Positions 1 to 10,653 of a stretch of DNA of 64,000 nucleotides are shown here, piece by piece. The notes beneath the pieces are model-generated. The model did no database searches. It was not told where the DNA came from and saw only the letters and a program-made list of their open reading frames with translations. The translations under genes were made by a program, and so were the position numbers. Each line of letters begins with the position of its first letter. The stretch's first letter is position 1. The DNA comes from Hyperoplus lanceolatus (taxonomy: Eukaryota > Chordata > Actinopteri > Uranoscopiformes > Ammodytidae), in assembly GCA_026929865.2 (NCBI GenBank), contig CM049413.1:13172001-13236000 (forward strand), written 5' to 3'.

Positions 1-3000
1 GAGAAAAATCCAGGATAAGAGAAACTTATATAGTGTTAAAATGCTTAAGAAAATTGCCTTTCATATTTATTTTTTTCCCTGTTCAGATAGATAGATGGAT
101 AGATACTTCTTATCAACAGGGGTAATCGATTAGCATGACATGCTCAGCCATGTCCTACAGCGAGTGGCTACAATGTTAGATTAAATGCCGGCCAGATCCT
201 CATCAGACAGAAGAAGAAAAAAAAAATCAATGTTTTTTGTTAAGGGCGAATAGTGTCCGTGGGGGGATGGAGGATTGTAGAGTCACTTTACACGGTGGTT
301 CCTGGGCTGTGCGCTCCCCGGCGCCTGCTTGTATTGACCTGAATGGGAAGCCTGGCTAAGGAGGAGAGAGAGAGCATTTTTCACAACAGTTCTCCTTTAC
401 TCCCAAGTCCCTGTTCAATTACACCAACTTTGGATTTCTTACTAACGATCATCATGAACTCTTACTTAAGCAAAGGCAACACAGAGAAGGCAGATTAATG
501 GGTTCATGTGCTATCCCTTTTCATCTCAACCTCATTTCAAATTTACAATCAAATTTAAGTGTGTGACTATGGAATTCCTAAATTTGAACTTTTTCTATAC
601 ATATATATATTATTTATATATATTTGTTTTACCAATTTACATAACCTGAATTTTAACACGTTAGAAACCAATAGCTTCCAGCTGCTTAACTCAGCAAATA
701 CCAAATACACACAAGATATAGTTACAGCATTCTGTATTAATTTTGTGCAGTTTTATTGAAATAACTGATACAATATAATGTGTTTTTTGGAGTATTTTTA
801 AAATTAGAAGTGTGCATTTAAATATAATTTAAAAAAAGTAATTTTATTCACATTTTATTTTATAACTTAAGCAGGCTACTGTAATACACACAGCTTGCTT
901 TTCTAAACAAAAATCATCCCCAATCTAAAAAAAAAGATTCAATTGCACAATGGGAGTTTATTGTCATAAAAACATACAGTGTGCTGCTTGCTGTGCACAG
1001 CTGAACATCAGACAAATGGGAACACATGAACTCATGTATCAGCGTTTTGGTCATTAAAAAATTGAATATTATTTAGTAACTTTGGTGCATGTTTGTGGAT
1101 AATAAAAATGCTGTGATTCCCTCATTTCCTCACATGTAAGAGCTACAGTCAGCATCCATTTTTTGGCTTTTCTTTAATGGAGCAGGAAATTAAGTTTAAG
1201 CACCCCCAGGTCCTTAAAAACAGTGTTTGTACTCCGTTTTAATACATACAGTATATAAATGTATTTGAAATTTAAAGACATACATTTTCGGTTATTGATC
1301 ACCTGCAAACATCACAAAGCTGCTCTCAAGCTCACAAACCCAGTTTATATTTGTCTAAAAAGATCAATTAGAATTGGTAGGAGCACATCAGCTGAAAGAG
1401 ACCAATCACCAAACAGTATGGAGTGGTTTGGATGACATTGTGTGCTTATAGTAGTTTGAATTTGTACTGCCTTGAGAACAGTTTATTTTAACTATAGGCT
1501 TTTGAGAACTCAAATAGTGCATGATTCAACAACTACGTCTCCTTTTTATCTAATTGAAATGATTCCTCACATGTCTTTCCAGTTTGGAATCTTGTAGTAA
1601 AACTCGGGAACAGTCCAGACTCCAGTGAGCAGTGTATTTTGTTCAGTCAGGTGTAGAAGGGGTTTATGTTGACGTCTCAGTGGAGAAGGCACACGAGTAA
1701 TTTTAAGTTGGTGAGAAGCTGATCCAATCATCAGCAATACACTTTTGGTTTACCACCATTAACACCCCTAATCCAAGTAAATGGCTGTTGAGCCGTACCA
1801 GACCACACCGAGCAGAGTGACATTTATGGTCTGGCATGTGTGAGTAAGTCTCCCGCAGCTACAGTGTTTTGAACACATATGTCATGTGTAGTTGCTGCTT
1901 GGTACAGCCTGTCAAAATGTAGTGTCAGTTCAGAAAGTAGACACAGCTAGCTTGGAAGCGCCAATTAGGGAGCATTAAAACAAAAAAAAATTAAAACAAA
2001 ACTAATAGTATTACTTTGTAGCATAATGTCCACTTTTGGTTTGAATGGAGCGATTTTGCATTCAGTGGTTTATTCTTGCAATCTTTTAACGAACAATATG
2101 AGAGAAAGAAAAATTACTCTTTAATGTTTAATGGGTTTAATTCTGCCCATTTTGGCCTTGCCTAGCAGAACAAAATGAACAATCAGCAAAACATCAGTAG
2201 AAATAGAACAAAGACACTAGCAAATCAAAATGCTTTATTGTTAATAACATCAAAAGTTCACCACTGGCAGATTTTTCTGGTTTGTTCTGCTCCACAGGAG
2301 TTATACTGGACTTGTGGCGATGTGCTGATTGTGTTACAGTTCTCCCCTTTTCATTTAATTAATTTTTTTGTTTTTACACACACACACACACAAAATAAAC
2401 TCACATTATAAACAGATTATTTGACTTAAAAATTAGATTTGCATGGAAGTTCAAGTGCAAGCTGCATTACAGCAAATGTCCTACTTAAAATACTGGATAT
2501 CCTTTTAAAATGCAGCTTGTAGTAGATTATGAAAACGGCAGCAAGATTTTCTACTGCCTTTTTGAATGTGTCTGTGAGGGGTACAGCCCTGTGGAACACA
2601 TTGTTTATCCATATCTGATGTATTGTGTTATTTTCACTGTACATTTCCTACTTGGATAACTTTCTTAGCTCCTTCTAACTGATTTAACAACAAATTTACC
2701 ATTTTGTCTTCTCATAAACCCTGTAATCATTTTAATCCAAAATTTAAAAAAGTATAATTTGTGAATAGTTACTTGGACCCTCTACCATAGGTCTCTTTTA
2801 AGGCAATCACACAGTTGAATATCTGTAGGCAGCAGCTACTAACAAAATAGTGGAAAAATGGTCTCACCATCTCGCCATGTATTTTTCCCTGCCCGCTCCA
2901 CACACCTCACACCCCCTCGACTCCACGACTCAAGGACAGAAGAAGGAATGACTTCACTGTTTTCCCGGTGTGTGTCTTGTGTTTCTGAGGCAACGGGGAG

Positions 3001-4770
3001 ATTATTACTGCAGCAAGAGCCGTAGGTGCTGCTGGTGATGCCAGATAATTATGCATAAACAAATGAACCTCCAAAAAGGTGTTGCTAAGGCTCTCAGGCC
3101 ATATCAAATAGCAGAAAAGTGAACCAATAAGAAGACAAAATACTTTTTATTTTTTTACCACAAATTAAAATCATGCATAGACAACAACATTATATCGAGG
3201 CTTTGGCACATTTTCATTTCTTATATTAAAAGAAAAGGGTTAAAGGTTGTTGAATGCAATGTGTGTGCATCGTTCTCCTCTGGTTAAAGATAAATGTACA
3301 GTTATCTTACATTAGACAGCAGCTGTCTTTACAGGATAACATAAGCTGTATTGTCTGCAGTGTAAAACTAAATACTTCTGTTACATAAACTTCATACACT
3401 GTTTATCCAAATGAATGAACACCATAAACGATGTTGCCTTTCCCAATTATTCATAAAAAAAAATCAACATCCACGCGGTTCAAATGAATGTAATTTTTCT
3501 GAAGAAAAATTTTATTTTCTTTTAATTGCTAAACCCTATGTAATTCATTCAAGACAAAATATGATGCATTATCATACAATGGTGACTTAAGTGCTTTGCT
3601 GTAATAATAAGATATTCTCAATATTGACATGTCATCAAACAAAATCAAATCAAAATCAAAATCAAATTTGATATAAAGTGCATAGAGAGTATCTACCTTG
3701 AGTAAATCTGTAAAATAATCTGCCATTTGCCTTTGTTCACTTTGTTACCGGCAATTAAGGTATCACAGTATGCAAGGAGTGTAAAAACCTGCAAATCGAC
3801 TGAAACTGCTGTGAAGTGCTTGTTAACAAGTGATTTATGACTTGGCTTATTACTGGGAGATTTCATTGATTTGTGGAAATTGCTCACCCCCGGTTATTGT
3901 GTGCTTTTCACCGTAGAAGTCGAGAGGTTGGTCAAAACTGATTTGCTTAAAGTGCGTATTGGAAGTTAGATACTGCAGTGAAGAAGCATAGGAAAAATAT
4001 TCTGAATGCAGTATTATAACAGCCATGTATTTAATTATCTTCATAGGGGTTATCCTCTTGTTAGTCATTTTTGAAAATGCTTTGTAGATGTTTTTTTTCG
4101 GACTGAACGAGCAGATATAAATTATTATCATACATGATGGAGCTACTGCACAATTTAACACATGTTTATAACATAGTTTTCTCATCGGCATCATGGGCAG
4201 CTTATCTACGGGTCTGTCTTCAGAAACAGCAACATGTCAACATGTATGTTGACGTGCGGGGGAATATGTGCTCACATTTATTTATTTGGCTCTTGATTAG
4301 CCACTACCAAGGCAGCAAATGCTCGATATAGGGTCAACACATGCTAACATTACATCCTGATGTAAAACTAGTATGATATGATGGTGCTAATGTCCCAGCA
4401 AAGTAGACATACAGCCACAGCGTGTCTGATTTTTATTTTAGCATCACGAGTGGAGTAGCCTATATCAATATGTTTTGCTGACTCAATGTCCCCGGCTAGC
4501 GCCAGTATTGTTTAAACTGATTAACGGAAGGAGTCATTGGTCAGCCTTTGTATTTGAGGTTAACAGTTAATTATAATCATGTAAAATATTGCATTATGCC
4601 TTATAAAATGGCCCAGCTTACAAAAAAGGATGCCAACAAACAATAGCCGTTTCGACCTGTTAGCTAGTGGGTTAGTTGCTGCCTTACAATACATGACCAC
4701 ACGTTGCTTTTCATCATTGAAATTATTATGCCGACATGGGACTTTAAAAACATTCGCAAACAAGACTTAC
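1..4770. other. AT-rich non-coding stretch, no gene seen
   Basis: The sequence is AT-rich with many short homopolymers and no frame that looks coding; the longest open frame (114 codons, minus strand near 3.9-4.2 kb) has no recognisable motif. Small simple repeats lie at about 85-104 (GATA-like) and 2377-2391 (CA). If the CpG-rich patch at 4.77-5.06 kb is a first exon on the minus strand, this stretch would be its first intron, but that is inference. Positions 2621-2655 resemble part of the repeat seen at 21.2 and 21.6 kb. Confidence 0.6.
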
Positions 4771-5060
4771 AGTTCATAGTTTCCGTGGGTTTAAATATTT
4801 GACGGCCGCGTGTCCTAGTAGGTCTGTATCCGTGTCCGTGACCATCGGTCCAGTGTCCCGGCCCACCGGCCGCAGCTCCGGATGGAGACGATGAAGCAGC
4901 TCAGCTGTTTATTAAACCACCGCAGGCCCTGGTGTTGTTATCCTGAACTTTACCGTGTCACCCACACATAAGCCTCCTGTCTAAAATGATCGGGAAACCA
5001 CTGTGTGTTTCGTGAGGGAGGCGGCTGCGGTAGAGATGTAGTTCCGTCTCTTCACGTGTA
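4771..5060 (-). promoter_or_regulatory. CpG-rich patch; candidate minus-strand promoter and first exon
   Basis: In an AT-rich region this patch is suddenly rich in CG dinucleotides, densest at 4801-4900 and extending to about 5055, with a CACGTG E-box near 5054. On the minus strand it ends in a textbook donor: the exon would finish ...ATGAACT at 4771, followed by GTAAGT (4770-4765). The ATG at 4777-4775 has A at -3, so a short coding start of Met-Asn plus one base before the intron is possible. An upstream minus-strand ATG in another frame meets a stop before the donor. Alternatives are a non-coding first exon, a CpG-rich relic or a transposon edge. No downstream exon was identified, so the gene, if any, is unknown. 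Confidence 0.35.
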
Positions 5061-5397
5061 AACATACCAAGGCTCAAAGCTAGCTAGCGCCGCTTATTTT
5101 CTGTCACATAAACCGTGGACTACATTTATTTTAAGGCTGGAGTACACTATACTTCTCCTTTACTGTAATGTAAAATACAATGCAATGTAAAACTACAGAA
5201 AAAATACGAGCACACTAAGTGACACATCTTCAATTCACTACAACCTACTACTGCCTGCACGTAGATGCATTCACGTTCGGTCAGTGTCGACCCTATGCTA
5301 CGTAATATGACGCGTTTGACGTAGGGGGTTACAAAAAGAACTTTGTAGGAGCTTAGCTCAAAACAGCCACTTTGATCTCAGAATCAACATTCTTATG
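5061..5397. other. Non-coding spacer, moderately CpG-containing
   Basis: It has no coding frame. It contains CG-bearing words such as ACGTAA and GACGCG around 5270-5325 and may be proximal promoter DNA if the neighbouring CpG-rich patch is a real transcription start. Confidence 0.4.
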
Positions 5398-6556
5398 CAG
5401 TGTTTCCCCCAGCGTTTTATAGTTAAGGCGGCCGCCTTAGCAAAACCAGGCCCCCGCCTTGACTACTGACCGACCAAAAAAAAAATTAAATCTTTAATTT
5501 TTTTATTTTTAGTGCTGCACAATTAATGTACTAGCAAGCGCGATGTGTGATTTTTCATGGTCAGAAATGCGCGAAAGGCCGTGATTTGCGGTAAATAAAT
5601 GTGCACATATGTCTCCAAGCGTTTCTCTCTGCTCAGACTATCAGCTGCTCTGTGTCGGGGGCTCTGCGCGCGACCGTGCCGCGCTGCGCGTGACTACAGC
5701 ATGTACGCGGGAGAGTAAACGAGCAGCAGCAAACCGACATTTAACCGGTGGCGATAATAAACGCAGTGCGGTTCTATGGGGATATTTAGCTGAACAGAAA
5801 GAAGTGCTATGCAAAGCTAGACTAGTTTAAGACTCCACATCACCGTGGCAACACAACTTATCGGCTCATACAGCGCAGAGAAAAGTCTGATAAATGCATG
5901 AGAGTGATGGCCCAGGCACCTTTCAGTAAGTTTACAGAAGTGCACACTGTAACTGTCTTTGAAATGCATTAGTCATTTTAAGGGGAAAACACATTGTATT
6001 ATTTCAATAATTGAATTATTTTTCAAACAGCATGCTTGTGTAGGCCGACGAGATAAATTTTTCTGAATTTTAAATGCTGCTTTATTTTTATGTTTTAAAT
6101 TTGGAAATACATGTTCCAAAACAACCAATAACCTCTGCATTTAAAAAGAAATCAAGCAAGTAGGCTAATAATAACCATATATGAATTAATCGTATCACAG
6201 TATGCCTATTGTCCACAATAATCTCACAACAGCCCCCCATCCAAAAAGGAACTTTAAAAAGCACTTTGATGTGCATACACATGTTAAGTGTATGGTCCAT
6301 TATTTGTATTTAGTGTGTCTGCATGGTATTGCACCAAAACAGTAGAATTTCTTTAATTGTATTTTTTTTGTCTGCATGTTTGCACAAAATGTGCACATAG
6401 CAAACAAAATTGCACAACTGTAAGGTCAGTGTCATTCAAGTAAACAGAACCATTTCTTTAGTGCGCCTTGGCATCTTTGAGCAAAATACCCCCAGCGCCT
6501 CCTGTACGGCTAGACAGTGACCACCTTGACTAAGACATTTCCTGGGGGAAACACTG
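5398..6556. mobile_element. hAT-like non-autonomous DNA transposon, CAGTGTTTCCCC ends
   Basis: The left end reads CAGTGTTTCCCCCAGCG and the right end, reverse-complemented, CAGTGTTTCCCCCAGGA, giving inverted termini of about 14 bp. The CAGTG start is typical of hAT termini. The flanks share only TTATG (5 bp) on each side, shorter than the 8-bp duplication of hAT elements, so the superfamily is provisional. The interior (about 1.16 kb) contains no transposase motif; a 73-codon frame at 5609-5830 lies in its CpG-rich part and has no recognisable domain. The insertion sits a few hundred bases upstream of the candidate minus-strand promoter. Confidence 0.65.
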
Positions 6557-7115
6557 TTATGTTTTGAAAAACCAAAAAAAAATCCTGCATATTATTTTTC
6601 AATGGGGATGTCCATAATAGATTATGTATACATCAAGGAATATTTTTAAATTCCAATACACACTTTAATGTTTAATGAGATTTGTAAATCTTGCGGCTGT
6701 AAACACTGGACGGGCTCTGTAATGTCAGTGGGAGGAAGATTCACTTGTTCATCCATACAAACAGACAGTGTAGAGTTTCCAAACCTCAAAATCATCCCCT
6801 TTTTCTTCTCTGCAACCTGCAGTTTGCACCCTCTAATTTCCCAAAATGTTGGGATCTTCAGATAGACCAAACGATCGGCGCAGAAGGACCCGCTGGGCTG
6901 TGGGATTGCTTGTAGAGAAGCACCCGAGCGCTCGTCTGAAGGATTTGTTTGACTCGGGTAATTGAAAGTGTTTTAAACTATTATAGCAACTGGAGGGCTT
7001 GTTTAACTGTCGAGCTGCCAGTCAAGCGGGTGGGCCAAAAGCCTGAGCCCGTCAGGGCCTGTCAGTCAGTGGAAACGAGAAGTGTCGGCTTAATGGATTT
7101 CTCCACATCGCTCCG

Positions 7116-7118
<3 letters not shown>
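6557..7118. other. Non-coding, no gene seen
   Basis: Short open frames on both strands around 6.65-6.87 kb mirror each other and carry no motif. The only structure is the microsatellite that follows. Confidence 0.5.

Positions 7119-7159
<41 letters not shown>
7119..7159. repeat. (CA)n microsatellite
   Basis: About 20 uninterrupted AC units, followed by ACACAAACACAAACAC as a degenerate shoulder. Confidence 0.97.
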
Positions 7160-7165
<6 letters not shown>

Positions 7166-7378
7166 AACACAGTAGAGCCAGCAGGGAGGAGAAAAAGGAA
7201 AAAAATCAATGCATTGTCATGTGTGAGTGTGTGAGACATCAAACGACCAGGTGGATTGGAACTGTATTTGCCCTATGTCGATGTTGAGATGCAATACTAG
7301 GAGTGAGCAGGAGGTGTTGGTTTGAGTGCATGATGTGTGTGTATGTATTTGTGCCTAGCCTGTATCACTTATACATGT

Positions 7379-7380
<2 letters not shown>

Positions 7381-7444
<64 letters not shown>
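7381..7444. repeat. (TG)n microsatellite
   Basis: 32 pure TG units. It lies 220 bp from the CA array and in the opposite orientation, so the two could pair as an inverted repeat. Confidence 0.98.
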
Positions 7445-7449
<5 letters not shown>

Positions 7450-7689
7450 TGAAGTTGCCTAAGAGGATCTCTATGAGATAGACAGACGCTCTCTGCCTAT
7501 CTCCAGGGGCTTTTGTTGTGATTTGAGGTGTAAGAGGGGTCACATCACCCTCAAAACAAGTTTGCTTTTCATTGTGATCTCTACACAGGTGAAACACTGT
7601 CTTTTATCTGTGCATTTCATCTGTGGTTTTCTCAAAGTACACTCCTCAGCACTGACAGAGACAGCTCACTAGTACCTGTTCCATTGTAA

Positions 7690-7800
7690 TAATGCCAACA
7701 ATACATTGATTAGTTGATCGATCAAAAATTAATCAAAAGCTATTTTGATCATTTTCTTCAATTAATATTAATCTACGAAATATTATACGATTAAAGAATT
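7690..7800. repeat. Fragment of an ATTAGTTGATCGAT-type dispersed repeat
   Basis: The words ATTAGTTGATCGATC, AAAATTAATC and CTATTTTGAT follow in order. A degenerate version with the same word order (ATTAGTTGATTGGTC, AGAAAATTAACTG, ACCATTTTCATAA) occurs at 18.55-18.63 kb. Similar short ATCGAT-rich pieces are common in fish introns. No ends or TSD can be defined. Confidence 0.45.
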
Positions 7801-8007
7801 GTGAGTTACATTTTTGGTTGCATTGTTTTATTAATTATCAATATGTTTATTCGATAGAACTTAAAGAGCACCTATTATGCTTTTTCAACTTTTATGACCT
7901 ATAAACGTTGTCATGATGATTTATAGTCATGTTTATAGTCATGTTTAACCATACTAAATTGTCAAATAATGACTTACATGCATTAAGACGTATTCCCTGC
8001 TGACCGT

Positions 8008-9099
8008 CTGGGGTGGAAATCCAATTGATCGATCATCGGGAAAATTAACGAGCAATTATCGAGTAATCGTTATCTTTTTTTACATATTAAAAAATGGCAA
8101 CAGAACATCCAAAATACAGTGTTTTTACCATAGACTGCATGGTTTTTACTCAATTACATCTTTATTCCAAGATCTTCTAGGCAAACAACAATCTATTAAG
8201 ACAAGGCAACTTTTTAAAATAAAATAATAATAAAATGCGGCGCTGGTTAAAGTCCGAGGCTATGAGCCAACAAGGAGCCAATGCTACGATACCTTTAAAG
8301 TTTAAACACATATGCGCCTCCTAAGATGCTGCCAAAGACTGCATAAGGGCACGGCACGTTTCTCTGAGTGATAAAGGACCTAACGTTACTTCATCTAATC
8401 ATCATCTAAAATGTGCAAATTAGTTCCCTGATGAAGGTGAAGTAGGAAAGCATAGACGCTAAAGTTAGCCGCTAATGCTAGCGGCGCTAACGTCACACAG
8501 GGTCGGATGGGCGACTGTGGCTGAGTTGGTAGAGGGTTCACCCACCTTGCCTCGTGTGAATGTCGATAGTTAGCCTGCTATCGGTGTGTGAATGGTAATG
8601 TGTAAATGGAAACAGGTCTCGCTTGAAAAAGAGTCTTCGGTCTCAATGGGATTTACCTGTATAAATAAAGGTTAAAAAAAATGTAGGCTTCAATGTACAA
8701 GTGGTACATAATTTGGTTTGTTGTACTTGTACTAAGTGTTGTACTTATACAAGGTTTCACAATGCTTAATGAACTTAGTTATTTTCTGTTCTAAAGCTGT
8801 CCGGTCCGATGCCAAACTTCTCCTTAACTTCTTCCTGTTTATGTTTTGACATTACGGCAGCTCGCAGGCTTCTGCCTGAGCCTGTTCTGTTGTCTCCTAC
8901 TACTAGTTAAGTATCTCCCCCTGCTGGTAGGATGTTGAATTGCTGCCCATACAGTCTTTGGTGCTGCCACATAGTGAAACTCATTGCTGTGCTGCCGGAC
9001 TCACACTGCGCAACACAATGGCTATATGATCGATAACAATTTCACGTGATCGACAATATTCTTAACGAGCAATCATCGATTAATTATGCCCATCCCTAG
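8008..9099. mobile_element. ATCGAT-rich non-autonomous element nested in the TTAA MITE
   Basis: The left end CTGGGGTGGAAATCCAATTG and the reverse-complemented right end CTAGGGATGGGCATAATTAA are recognisably alike, and both subterminal regions contain AACGAGCAAT(T/C)ATCGA in the same orientation (near 8049 and 9065). No convincing TSD is visible, so the boundaries are approximate. The interior has no coding motif and contains a SINE at 8.51 kb. Confidence 0.45.
8510..8682 (+). mobile_element. tRNA-derived SINE with an internal deletion
   Basis: The head carries a pol III box A (TGGCTGAGTTGG, 8518-8529). After TGGTAGAG the sequence jumps directly to TTCACCCACCTTGCC, so box B and the first part of the body, about 85 bp present in the copy at 39.5-39.8 kb, are missing. 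The rest matches that copy closely: a GTCGATAGTTAGCCTGC body, then GAGTCTTCGGTCTCAATG and an ATAAATAAAGGTT tail with poly-A. Without box B this copy should be transcriptionally dead. Confidence 0.8.
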
Positions 9100-9455
9100 T
9101 GCAGAGCGCTAAACACTAGGAACGCCGGTCGCGATTCACTTGTTCAAATTTACAGGATTTATCTACGTAAATCTATCCGGATTTTCCATGTATGGTAATG
9201 CTGCTCAAATCTGCCCGCGCGCCGCTGAAAGTCTTCCGAAAGGTAACCAATCACAATGGAGTGGGGTTGGCAGGAGGGGGGCGAGGGGGCGGAGAAGGAC
9301 AAAGCTGAGTGTTGATAGAGAATGCTGAAAGCGCCCAGATGAGAGGAAGAGTTTCCTGAAAATCTACATTGAGCTATGATTTGTGTCAGGTTGCTCTATA
9401 GGAGTCATTATTGAGAAATTAAGACCAGAAAAGTAGTATAATAGGAGATATTTAA

Positions 9456-10603
9456 GAACAATCCCGATACATGCCCCTAACATTTTCCCAGCAACAGAGG
9501 TGAATGAGCTTTTTTTTTCCAAAAGCTAAACATATTTTCAGTTTAAAATTATAGAAAACACAAAAAGAAGAACATCCTCTAACTGGAGAAGCTGGTACCA
9601 ATATATGTTGTTGCATTGTTGCCAAATGAAGAGCTCAACTGATGGCATGGCTCAAGAAAATCACATTGCCTAATTATTTCAGGACTCTTTATCTATGTTC
9701 CTGTTTATGTGACAAACGTTTGCGCTTCTCTAATCAGAAATGACTACAGAGAAGAATGCAGTATTCTTGCAGTGTGGAAGTAGATGTAGAGATGTTTGAT
9801 GTCAACATGTCACAACAAATATTGGCACTTTAACACTCTGAACCCTAGGGCTATTTTGACACTATTTATAAGTCATTGCTGGCAACACCAGGCTGAATGA
9901 TTGCACTCATTAGTAGCAGTGATATGTTTTACTAACGGCAAGAAGATGAAATGGAAACCACAGGATCAGGTTTAGGTCTTCAACAGTGTCATTTCCCAAA
10001 CTTCCAGTCTAATCTAAACTGGTGAACATGGGCGGCTGGCTGATGTCTTTCCAGCATTTGCAAGACACAGACACCGCATGACAAAAGCGTTTACACGCAA
10101 ACACCTTGCAAACAACTTAGCACCTCGTGAGGGCCTTCTGAGATATATTTATTTTATCATTCATAGTCTTGGTCGTGGCGAAAGTGCTGTCGTGGCACGC
10201 ACGTATAGCTTCCTCAATACCAACTTGTGTGATTTATAGCCAACAGATCCGGCTCCAGCACCATCCTTGTAAGCCCCTGTCTTTTATCTCCACAAAATGA
10301 TTGTATTAACCACCGCCAAAAGACTAACACAAGGCAGAAGGAGATGTCTGTGTTGAGCTTAACCAGACGTCCTTCTGAAAGGCATCAAATAATTTCACCA
10401 TGTTGAGAGCGAAAAGTGGTAATTACTTGTAATTGGGGCTTCAAATTTTTCTCTTGTGCGTCCCTCTTTTGCTAAATTGGATGATTTCCTTTTTTTTCTC
10501 TGCTAGATGGATGATAGATACCTCAGAACCTTTTGAGAGGGGACAAAATTGAAAACAGTTTCTGTTCCATTTGAAATGTATCATTGTTTCTTTTCGACAT
10601 ACT

Positions 10604-10606
<3 letters not shown>
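9456..10606. other. Non-coding, no gene seen
   Basis: No coding frame, RNA gene or transposon end was seen. Confidence 0.5.

Positions 10607-10651
<45 letters not shown>
10607..10651. repeat. (CA)n microsatellite
   Basis: About 22 pure CA units. Confidence 0.97.

Positions 10652-10653
<2 letters not shown>

Larger units (their letters stand above)
7861..9455. mobile_element. TTAA-flanked MITE, interrupted by a second element
   Basis: TTAA occurs at both borders (7861-7864 and 9452-9455). Just inside, the left end reads AGAGCACCTATTATGC and the right end, reverse-complemented, ATATCTCCTATTATAC, matching at 12 of 16 positions. A TTAA target is used by piggyBac-like and some other DNA transposons. 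Only the outer parts (7865 to about 8007 and about 9100 to 9451, roughly 0.5 kb) belong to it; the middle is a later insertion. It has no transposase. Confidence 0.55.

Noticed and set aside
3850..4194. 114-codon minus-strand open frame
   Set aside because: AT-rich, motif-free and not conserved in character with any known family I recognise.
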